NCBI GenBank assembly: GCA_963815295.1
Contig: CAWFFZ010000004.1
Span: 1-13,540, forward strand
Reading direction: 5' to 3'
Length of the DNA: 13,540 bases
DNA from: JACDHG01 sp963815295
GTDB lineage: Bacteria > Actinomycetota > Actinomycetes > Propionibacteriales > Nocardioidaceae
The position numbers and the translations under genes were made by a program. Below are positions 1 through 7,205 of the stretch, in pieces (positions within the stretch are counted from its first letter, which is position 1; every line of letters starts with the position of its first letter). A model generated the notes under the pieces. The model saw nothing but the letters and a program-made list of their open reading frames with translations, had not been told where the DNA came from and did not search any database.

Positions 1-11
1 AGTCCGACAAG

Positions 12-50
12 AAGCCCCCACCGCCAGGTCGGCTGGGGGTTTCGCTCTTC
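12..50 (+). terminator. Intrinsic terminator of an upstream gene
   Basis: GAAGCCCCCACCG (11-23) pairs with CGG-C-TGGGGGTTTC (30-43) around the 6-base loop CCAGGT. The stem has about 13 pairs with one G-T wobble and a single bulged C at 33. It is followed by the pyrimidine-rich tail GCTCTTCT. This is a typical actinobacterial G/C-rich terminator. The bulged C would be a one-base insertion of the kind seen all through the window. It probably ends a gene left of the window. Confidence 0.7.
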
Positions 51-118
51 TCCACCCGCATCGGGGACAACGATGCCAGCTGGGATCCGCTGACCCCGCT
101 CGAGTGAACGTGCGAAAG

Positions 119-124
119 TATTGT
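119..124 (+). promoter_or_regulatory. Possible -10 box (TATTGT) for the polysaccharide operon
   Basis: After the terminator at 12-50 the operon needs its own promoter before the start at 211. TATTGT fits the actinobacterial TAnnnT -10 pattern and would give a leader of roughly 80 bases. No good -35 is seen at the usual spacing (about 96-101). Two small inverted repeats lie just downstream: GGTCG-N2-CGACC at 134-145 and TCTCG-N7-CGAGA at 150-166. Nothing else is recognised in 51-210. Confidence 0.25.
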
Positions 125-210
125 CAGCACAGAGGTCGTCCGACCGCTGTCTCGAACTGTGCGAGATCGAAGGGGCTGTTCGTTGATGGTAGTCGCCGAG
201 GGGACGCGTC

Positions 211-752
211 ATGACGTCTGACCTGTCCACCGGGCTGAGTCCCCTTCGTCAGGACCTGAAGATGGACCGACCGGTGCGGCAATGGCTCCCGGAGCTCCTG
301 ACCGTGCGGGCGATCTCCACGATCCTGTTCCGGTTGTCCCAGGCCTGCGGTGCGCGTACGCCGATGCTCGGCTACGTCGTCAAGCAGCTGAACCACATCA
401 TCACTGGTGCTGACCTTGCGTGGCAGGCATCCGTCGGACCGGGTGTGGCCCTCTATCATCCGACCGGCGTCGTGCTGGGGCCGGACGTGGTCCTTGGGAA
501 GAACTGTGCTGTTCAGCAGGGTGTCACTCTCGGTGCGCTGCGAGAGCGCGGCCGAATGCCCGACGGTCGGCTGGACTCGCCAGTCGTCGGTGACGACGTC
601 ATCCTCGGAGCGGGCTCCAGGATCCTGGGGCCGATCACGGTCGGCGACGGAAGTGTCGTCGGAGCCAATGCCGTGGTGCTGGCAGAGTGCCCCCGAGACA
701 TGTTGCCGTCGGCGTCCCCGCCAGCGTGACCCCACGCCGAACGAACCGTTGA
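211..752 (+). CDS. Serine-acetyltransferase-like hexapeptide O-acetyltransferase (frameshifted near the C-terminus)
   Basis: A small cytoplasmic acetyltransferase of the CysE/left-handed beta-helix family, about 180 residues. An alpha-helical N-terminal half is followed by imperfect hexapeptide repeats with the signature YHPTGVVLGPDVVLG, the likely catalytic His in YHP, QQGVTLGA, and GDDVILGAGSRILGPITVG. In polysaccharide clusters such enzymes usually move acetyl from acetyl-CoA to a sugar or precursor rather than making cysteine; the acceptor here is unknown. The start ATG at 211 has a GAGGGG Shine-Dalgarno site at 198-203. The direct frame stops at 727-729, but the expected family ending VAVGVPASV is read in another frame and stops at 750-752. 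A net one-base deletion between about 683 and 704 explains this. The next gene starts ten bases later. Confidence 0.85.
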
Positions 753-761
753 TCGGCCACC

Positions 762-1792
762 ATGCGGATCCTTCATGTCACCGAGTCCATGGGGGCCGGC
801 GTCGCCACGGCGATCGGGCAGTATGCGTCGCGCAACGGGAACGGGAGTGGCGATTCGCACTCACTGATCGCGAGGGTGCGCGACGACTCGTTCGCGCATG
901 AACCGTGGCTCGAGTCTGTCCCGCACACTCTGGTGCCAACGGTTCCTGCGCTGATTCGATTGTGGCTGCGGATTCGGCGCGAGGACTTCGACGTCGTACA
1001 TGCACACTCAACGATCGCCGGTCAGCTCACCCAGTCCTGCCGCACCGGCGAGCGCGGACTGTGTACAGCCCGCACGGGTTGGCCGCCGCACATCACCGGA
1101 GCCGGGCCGTGCGCTCCGTGCTCTCCGTGTCCGAGCGCGCCCTGGCCGGCAGGACCAGTGGCGTGGCGGCGGTGAGCGCGTCGGAGGAGGCGGACATCCG
1201 CACCCTCACGGACAGGCTGCGCATCATCCGCCTGCCGCACGCGCTCGACGTCAGCACGGAGGTGAGGCCGAGGCAGTCCAGGTCAGCCACAGTGGTCTGC
1301 GTGGGCAGGCTTACCTACCAGAAGGCCCCTGACACGGTCCTCGACCTTCCGCAGCGGCTGAGTGACCACGGGGTTCCGGCGAACTGCGTCTGGGTAGGTG
1401 ACGGCGATCTGGAGATGCGTGGTCGACTGGAGCATCACGGCTGGACCGTGACTGGGTGGGTTGACAGCAGCGAGGTCGGGCGACTGGTTGAATCCGCCGC
1501 GGCGCTGCTTCATCCGGCTCGTTATGAGGGCTTCTCGCTCGCGGTCGTGGAGGCGTTGTCGCACGGGACACCGGTCATAGCGCGACGCATCCCCTCCAAC
1601 GAAGAGCTCAGTGGCGTGCGTACGTTCGCGAACACCGACCAGGCCGTCACCCTGCTGTGCGAGCTCCTCGTCCGGGAGAACGTCTGGGATGAGCTGAGCC
1701 AGGAAGGGGTCGACTACATCGAGCGCTCGCACGGCTGGGAAGCGCAGACACGTGCGTTGTGCCAGCTGTACGGCGAGGAGGCACCCGTATGA
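762..1792 (+). CDS. GT4-family (GT-B) glycosyltransferase, one frameshift
   Basis: A retaining glycosyltransferase of the GT4 type, about 343 residues, presumably transferring a sugar from an NDP-sugar to the growing lipid-linked repeat unit at the cytoplasmic face. The N-terminal Rossmann half starts MRILHVTESMGAGVATAI and contains the acceptor-side motif DVVHAHSTIAG; YSPHGLAAAH follows. The donor half has VCVGRLTYQKAP and the E-x7-E motif EGFSLAVVE (1526-1552), then HGTPVIA. The first frame runs from ATG 762 to about 1033 and the rest is in another frame ending at 1792. One missing base near 1028-1040 restores a normal full-length enzyme. The stop overlaps the next start (ATGA at 1789-1792), so translation is probably coupled. 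Confidence 0.88.
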
Positions 1793-2670
1793 CGAGTCAG
1801 CTCGTCACCATCGGGCTCCCGTTCGCCAAGACCCCGCTTGAGTACCTCGAAATGGCGATCCGCTCGGTCTTCGCCCAGACCTTCGGCGAATGGGAGCTGC
1901 TCCTCCTAGCCGACGGTTCGCACCCACAGCTGGAGGAGCGCATCTCGAAGATCGAGGACTCACGGGTCAGGCTGGTTGCCGACTCCGTCAACCGTGGGCT
2001 GGCGGCCCGGCTGAACCAACTGACTCGGATGGCTGCCGGCGAGGTGGTTTTTCGAATGGACGCCGACGACCTGATGCACCCCCGCCGGCTTGAGCGAACA
2101 CTCGAGGGGATGCGGCGACACGACGTGGAGGTTGTGGGCGCGCGGGCTTACGCCATCGACGCCGACACCCAGATCGTCGGACTCTTCCGCGAGGGCGACA
2201 TTCCTGCGGACCACGCCGGCTTCCTGAAGAGCAATGCGTTCACGCACCCAACCGTCGCCGCATCGCGCGAGTGGTTCCTGGCCAACCCCTACGACGAGTC
2301 GCTCAAGCGCTCGGAGGACAAGGACCTGTGGCTGCGCTCCTCGGCACACACCAGGTCCGCCAAGGTCGACGAGGTGCTGCTTTTCTATCGCCTGGCCGAC
2401 TTGAGCGCAGCCAAGCAGGCCCGTGATGCAAGCCATGACCGTCTTCTCCTGCGACGCCACGGACCCGCACTGGTAGGTCGAGTGGGCACCACGAGCAGGC
2501 TGGCGACGTCGTACGCGAAGCAGTTTGTCTACGTCGGTCTCACCGGGCTGGGCGGCCAGTCCGTCATCCTGCGGCGCAAGACGACGGCTCTCGACCTCAG
2601 CTCGATGGCTGAGGCGAGCGCCGCGCTCCAGGTTGCCCGCTCGGCGGCCGTTCCCGGCTGGCGAGACTGA
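1789..2670 (+). CDS. GT2-family (GT-A) glycosyltransferase
   Basis: An inverting glycosyltransferase of 293 residues and the only large gene here that is open in a single frame. The nucleotide-binding start VTIGLPFAKTPLEYLEMAI is followed by the helix and strand FGEWELLLLADGS, the NRGLAARLN segment, the DxD motif in RMDADDLMHP (near residues 89-98) that binds the metal and donor, AFTHPTV, and the catalytic-base region RSEDKDLWLR near residue 175. ATG 1789 is chosen over the in-frame ATG at 1759 because GGCGAGGAG (about 1772-1780) is a good ribosome-binding site and the ATG overlaps the previous stop. It likely adds one sugar of the repeat unit in the cytoplasm. The donor cannot be told from the sequence. 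Confidence 0.92.
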   Translation: MTSQLVTIGLPFAKTPLEYLEMAIRSVFAQTFGEWELLLLADGSHPQLEERISKIEDSRVRLVADSVNRGLAARLNQLTRMAAGEVVFRMDADDLMHPRRLERTLEGMRRHDVEVVGARAYAIDADTQIVGLFREGDIPADHAGFLKSNAFTHPTVAASREWFLANPYDESLKRSEDKDLWLRSSAHTRSAKVDEVLLFYRLADLSAAKQARDASHDRLLLRRHGPALVGRVGTTSRLATSYAKQFVYVGLTGLGGQSVILRRKTTALDLSSMAEASAALQVARSAAVPGWRD

Positions 2671-2681
2671 GCGAGGCTTCC

Positions 2682-3783
2682 TTGCTGACCTACTTCCTCG
2701 TGCCTGCCCTGGCGCTGCTGCCGACCTGGCTGAGTCGCGCCGGGAAGAACGGCGACCGCCAGGAGGGCGAGGGAAACGACAGGTGGCGCTACTCGTACGT
2801 CTTGAGCGTCGTGGTGCTCGCCATGTACGCCGGGGCCAGGGTGAACGTGGGCACCGACTACTCGCTCTACGAGTCCCTGTTCCTGACCTTCGACCCGAAC
2901 TACATCGGGTACTTCGTCGAGGAGTCGCCCCAGGAGCCGGGGTTCACGCTGGGCATCCTGGGGCTGCGGCTGTTCTTCGAGGATCCGAGAACGCTCTTCC
3001 TCGTCAGCTCTTTCCTCACGGTCGGTTGCGCGGCGGTGGGGATGCGTCGCCTGTCGGTGAACTTCGCCGTTTCCCTCACCTTGTTCGTCCTGCTGGGCTT
3101 CTACCTGGCTCCGTTCAACATCCTTCGTCAGGGCCTGGCGGTGTCGCTCAACTTCCTGGCGTACTCGTACATGGGCAAGCGCCGTTGGGTCTGGTTGGTG
3201 CTCAACGCCCTGGCCGTCTCGGTCCACTCGAGCGCCATCATCGCCATCGCTGCTGCAGCTCGGACTCCGGCGTGCCAAGCCGTCGTGGCGACTGTTCGGC
3301 TTGATGCTGCTGGTCACTGCGGTCTTCGCGGCGTACCTCGCGACCGTCGCCAACCTCGGCTTCCTTGAGTTTCTCAATGAGCGCTATGTCGGGTACCTGC
3401 AAGGTCAGCAGTCGGGCATCGGGACCTACCTGTATCTCGTCTCGCGCGCGCTACTGGTAGCGCTGCTGGTGATCTATCGACCGAAGAACGGCGTGATCGA
3501 CCGGTACATCACGCTGTCGATGGTGGGTGTGTGTCTGCTGGTTCTGGGTACGCAGGCTGAGGCGATTGGCCGGCTCGAGCTGTATTTCGGCATCTACTTG
3601 GTCGTGGCACTGCCCAGAGTCGCGCGGGAGATTCCACGCCGGGCACGGTTGCTCGTCTGGACGGCGGTTCTCGCGGGGTCGCTGGCCTTCTATGTGGCCT
3701 ACTTGACCCAGTTCGGAGACCTTGTGCCCTACCACTTCGACTGGTCCCTTCTCGGACTTCCGGAAGGGCCGTCGGCTCCATGA
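2682..3783 (+). CDS. EpsG/Wzy-type polysaccharide polymerase, one frameshift
   Basis: A polytopic membrane protein of about 366 residues with some ten hydrophobic segments, matching the EpsG (Wzy-like) family that polymerises flipped repeat units on the outer face of the membrane. Family marks are the GTDYSLYESLF segment after the second helix, EPGFTLGILGLRLFF, the FNILRQGLAVSLNFLAYSYM block and HSSAII. The TTG start at 2682 follows a GCGAGG site. The first frame carries residues up to HSSAII. From about 3250 the frame moves by one base and continues as LGLRRAKPSWRLFGLMLLV, with helices to the stop at 3781-3783. One extra base at about 3235-3260 explains it. The stop overlaps the next start (ATGA at 3780-3783). 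Confidence 0.85.
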
Positions 3784-4966
3784 GGATCTGGACCCTGGGC
3801 CGCCACCGAACCGTGAAGCGGTTGCTGCGCCGGCTCATCTCGCTCGGACGAATGGTGGCTCCCGTGCGAGACCACGTCGTGGTCTACGGCTGGCCACAGG
3901 ACGAGGGAAACGCTGTCGAGCTCGTGGACTACCTCGGTTCTCGCGGGGTCGCCGTACGGTGGCTGCTCGACGACGAGCCTGGCCGGGAGGTTGCCGACGT
4001 GCTGGGAGCCTGGCCGTCGGTGCAACCCAGGAGGCGGCTATCACTGCGCGGGTTCACCGACTTCCTGACCGCACGGTTGACGTTCTTCACCCACGGCTTG
4101 TTCCTCTCGGGTTCGTCTCCGCGTCGCAAGACGGTGGTGAACCTGTGGCACGGCGACGGGCCGAAGCAGAACTTCATGCCCAACGGAGAGCCACCGCCCC
4201 GTTGTGACTACGTCGTGTCGTGCAGCGCCGTCTTCGGCCGTGCCAAGGCCGCCTTCTTCGAGGTGCCGGAGAGCAACCTGCTCGTGACGGGCAACCCCCG
4301 CAACGACCGACTGTTCCGGGAGCCGGATACGTGCGAAGCTGGACGGTCTCGGCCTGCGCGAGGGCGCTTCGTCGTGTACATGCCGACGTACCGGTCGGCG
4401 CGGGCGTTGGGATCCACCGTCGCGTGGCAGGACGGAAGTGGTGACGCGGACCCTCGGGTGGCGGCGCTGTCCACGATGGTCGAGGCGGCCGGCGAAGCTG
4501 GGTCTGGAGATAGTGGTGAAGCCACATGCCCTGGACGCGATCGCGTTGGCGTTGCCCGGTGCCCGTGTGCTGGAAGACGCCGATCTGGCGACGGTGGGAC
4601 TCAGCTCGTATGAGCTGTTGGCGGCGTCGCACTCCCTGGTGACGGACTACTCGAGCATCTGGACCGACTACCTCTCGACCGGCAAGCACGTCGCCTTCGC
4701 GGTCGCCGACTGGGAGGACTACCGCGCCACGCGCGGGTTGGACGAGTCGGTCGAGAGGTCGTCGCTGCCAGGGCCAGTGGTCGCGTCGGCCGAGGATGTC
4801 CGCGGGCTTCTTCCGGGCAGTCGAGGCCGGTGATGCAGCGCTCGAGGCACAGCGCGACCGGGCGATCGAGATCTTCGGCCTGGTGACCGCGGAGGGCAAC
4901 TGCCGACGGCTCATCGACGCACTGGCTCGACGCGGGGTCACGCTCGTCGAAGGTTCAATGTCATGA
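3780..4966 (+). CDS. CDP-glycerol glycerophosphotransferase-like (TagF/TagB family) enzyme, two frameshifts
   Basis: About 395 residues of the Glyphos_transf family, which transfers polyol phosphate, classically glycerol phosphate from CDP-glycerol, to teichoic acids or polysaccharides at the inner membrane face. Visible motifs in order: LWHGDGPKQNF (4143 on) with the conserved His, VTGNPRNDRLF, VVYMPTYR, VVKPHALDA, and SLVTDYSSIWTDYL (about 4633-4674), the family's C-terminal signature. Three successive frames are needed. One shift lies near 4475-4490, between VAALSTMVEAA and AKLGLEIVVKPH. The other is near 4800, after SAEDVRG, and leads to FFRAVEAGDAALEAQRDRA and the stop at 4964-4966. Each is explained by one extra base. 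Both ends overlap neighbours by ATGA. It suggests a polymer carrying phosphodiester-linked polyols. Confidence 0.85.
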
Positions 4967-6260
4967 AGTCGCGACGCATCGCCCTGGGGCGGCGGGTCCT
5001 GGGCTTCACCTCCCTGCCGTTCGTGTCGTCCCTGGCCCCGTTCATCCTGCTGCCGCTACTGGCGCGCAGGGTCACCTCGGAGGAGTGGGCGGGGCTGGGC
5101 ACCGGGCAGTCCGTGGGCATGGTGGGGGCCGTCGCCATCACATGGGGCTGGCAGCTCGTCGGGCCGGTCCTGGTGGCCGGCGTCGAGGCCGAGGAGAGGA
5201 AGACCCGCTACCTCGACAGCCTCTTGGTGCGCGGGGTGGCATGCCTGGTGCTGACGCCACCGCTGGCGCTCATCGCGGGTGAGGTGGCGCCGCCCGGTGG
5301 GAAGCTGCTGTCGGTGACGATGGCCATCGCGATCTGCCTGAGCGGACTGACGCCGACCTGGTACTTCATCGGCATGGGCAATCCGATGGGCGTCGCCTTG
5401 TGGGACATCTTCCCGAGGGTGGCCGCAACGGTGCTCACCGCCGGACTGATCGTGTGGGGATTCTCGGCGGTCTGGTACCCAGTGACCCTCACGGTGGCGG
5501 GACTGCTCGCCGTACTGGCGTTCTCCGTCAGGGAACTGCATGGCTCGCACGTGTCCGCGCACGTGCGGAGACGTTCCGCGGCTGAAGGATGAAGTCCGCC
5601 GGGGGTTCGGTCCTATGGCCACGGAGATGTCGGTGAGTCTTTTCTCCTCGGGTTCGGTCGCGTTCGTCGGCTGGCGGGCCACTACCGAAACCGTTGCCGT
5701 CTACAGCTCCGCGTTCAGGCTGTACCGGTTGTCGGTGTACTTCGTGACTGCGATGGCCAACGGCCTGACGGGATGGGTGGCCGAGAAGCAGGGCAGAGTC
5801 CGTGGTCGCCGGATGATGATGGCACTGCTCGCTCACACCGTCGTGGGGGTGGTCGGCATGGTCGCGATGGCCGCCCTCCTGCCAATGGTCTCCACGCTGC
5901 TCTTCGGGGCCCGACTCAGCGTCGACCACCTCGCCTCGTTCTACCTCGGGCGTGGCCTTCCTGCGCCCGTCGGTCGGGAACTCACTTGGCCGCCACGTGC
6001 TCATCCCAGAGGGAGCGACCCGGGGAGTGGTCTACTCGACGATGGCCGGTGCGGCCATCGGCATCCCGCTCATCGTGGTCATGTCCGTGGAGTGGGGAGC
6101 CGCAGGCGCGACCGCCGCCCTGGGCATCAGCCAGATCGTGCCGTGCGTCCTGGTGGCGCGACGCTCGTTCAGGGTCGTGAGAGGACTGCGCCGGATGGAT
6201 CGCAGCCCTGAGGCGGCACCAGACAACTCAGAGGCGGAAACGTCCGAACCACGCGACTGA
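4963..6260 (+). CDS. Wzx-type polysaccharide flippase (MOP superfamily), two frameshifts
   Basis: A multi-spanning membrane protein of about 432 residues that should flip lipid-linked repeat units to the outside. The N-terminus (VLGFTSLPFVSSLAPFILLP, then LLARRVTSEEWAGLG) has the usual O-antigen-transporter layout of a first helix followed by a short positively charged turn. Further helices include CLVLTPPLALIAG, GLTPTWYFIGMGN, AATVLTAGLIVWGF, LLAHTVVGVVGMVAMAALL and AIGIPLIVVMSVEWGAAG. Two frame changes are needed, at about 5540-5590 and about 5950 (YLG then VAFLRPSVGNSLGRH). Each is explained by one extra base. The C-terminal tail is hydrophilic and acidic. It follows the TagF-like gene with an ATGA overlap and precedes the acyltransferase by 48 bases. 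The specific substrate is unknown. Confidence 0.85.
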
Positions 6261-6308
6261 GCCCGGCTGTTCGAGAACAACTCGCGCGAACGAGCGAGGT
6301 CTGATTCA

Positions 6309-7172
6309 ATGTCGGACGTGCGATCCAGGGTGGGCCGAGCTGTGAACTCTCTCCGGAAGGTCGTACCCCGCTCGCTGGTGCCGTTGCTGGTGCTTATCCG
6401 GGCACACTCGCAGGTTGCGGCCGGCTGTCTGGACAGACGCTCAGGCCCAGATGAGGTTTGTGGTCGGTGACGATCAACCCGATGCGGTGATCAAGGCGAC
6501 TGGCAGCGGCGTACGTGAGGCGGATGATCTGGAGGGGCGAGAGCCGTTTGCACCCGAGTCGTCAACCGCCAACAGGTCATGGGGGTGGAGCACCTACGTG
6601 CATTGCAGGATGCCGGGACGGGCTTCATCGATCACGTTCGCGCACCACGGGGACTACGAGGGGATCGCCTTCGTCGTTGGCCCAGGTCGGCATCCCGAAC
6701 CATGTCGATGGCCACCTCTGAGATGTTCGCCGAGGAGATGCCCGTGTTGGATGCGGCAGCAGCGCGCGGTGGTCGCCTCCCGCGGAGGGGTGACCATGCT
6801 CGACGTAGCGGAGGGGTCGGCCGGCATCAAGAAGGTCCTGGCACGTGGGCGTGCGGTGTGCCATGGCCACTGACGTTGTCGGTAGCACGCCCATCAGGTT
6901 CCTCGGCCATGACCTCTGCCTGGCCTCCGGTGGGGCGAGGATCGCCTTCGCCAGCAACGTGCCCGTGGTGATGGTGACCGCGCACCGCAATCCCGCGGCA
7001 CCCGGGAACGTGCGCGACGCTCAAGGTAGCGGCGCCGCTACATCCCGAGGAGTTCGCTGCCCCCGTGGACATGCTGGAGGTGATGGTCAGGCACCACGAA
7101 CGCGCGATTCAGGCCTGGCCGGAGGCCGCTGAGTACCCGCGGCGACGATTCGCCGGTACGACGGCCCACTGA
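6309..7172 (+). pseudogene. LpxL/HtrB-like lysophospholipid-type acyltransferase, broken by about nine one-base shifts
   Basis: No single frame carries this gene, but pieces from all three + frames join into one protein of about 285 residues. ATG 6309 (SD GAGG at 6296-6299) gives SLRKVVPRSLVPLLVLIRAH. Then come MRFVVGDDQPDAV, AYVRRMIWRGESRLHPS, VEHLRALQDAGTGFIDHV, the catalytic H-x4-E motif in AHHGDYEGIAFVV (6640-6672), AQVGIPNHVDGHL, EMFAEEMPVLDAAAARGG, RGGVTMLDVAEGSAGIKKVL, MATDVVGSTPIRFLGHDL with LASGGARIAFASNVPVVMV, and APLHPEEFAAPVDMLEVMV to the stop at 7170-7172. The order and spacing match LpxL/PatA-type acyltransferases, which move a fatty acyl chain to a glycolipid at the membrane. 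Every step is the same +1 direction, that is, one extra base. Sequence error seems likelier than real decay. Family call fairly sure, substrate unknown. Confidence 0.7.
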
Positions 7173-7192
7173 GCCGCGACGACGTGACTTGC

Positions 7193-7198
7193 TAGGTT
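7193..7198 (+). promoter_or_regulatory. Possible -10 box (TAGGTT) giving a near-leaderless transcript
   Basis: TAGGTT fits TAnnnT and ends 7 bases before the ATG at 7206, the spacing expected for a leaderless actinobacterial transcript. No Shine-Dalgarno site precedes that ATG, which fits. No clear -35 is seen. The gene may equally be read through from the operon, since the gap after the previous stop is only 33 bases. Confidence 0.3.
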
Positions 7199-7205
7199 CC
7201 TTGCG

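Noticed and set aside
513..860. Antisense frames over the acetyltransferase and GT4 genes
   Set aside because: They overlap genes with clear family motifs and encode Arg/Pro/Ser-rich sequence without any domain, as expected for shadow frames.
6268..6279. TGTTCGAGAACA inverted repeat as an SOS (LexA) box
   Set aside because: The actinobacterial LexA box is GAAC-N4-GTTC. Here the half-sites are in the opposite order with a two-base spacer, and the neighbouring genes are not DNA-repair genes.
6309..7172. Programmed ribosomal frameshifting in the acyltransferase gene
   Set aside because: The slip sites share no slippery heptamer or stop-codon context, and nine events in one gene would be without bacterial precedent that I know. 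Extra bases from sequencing explain it more simply.
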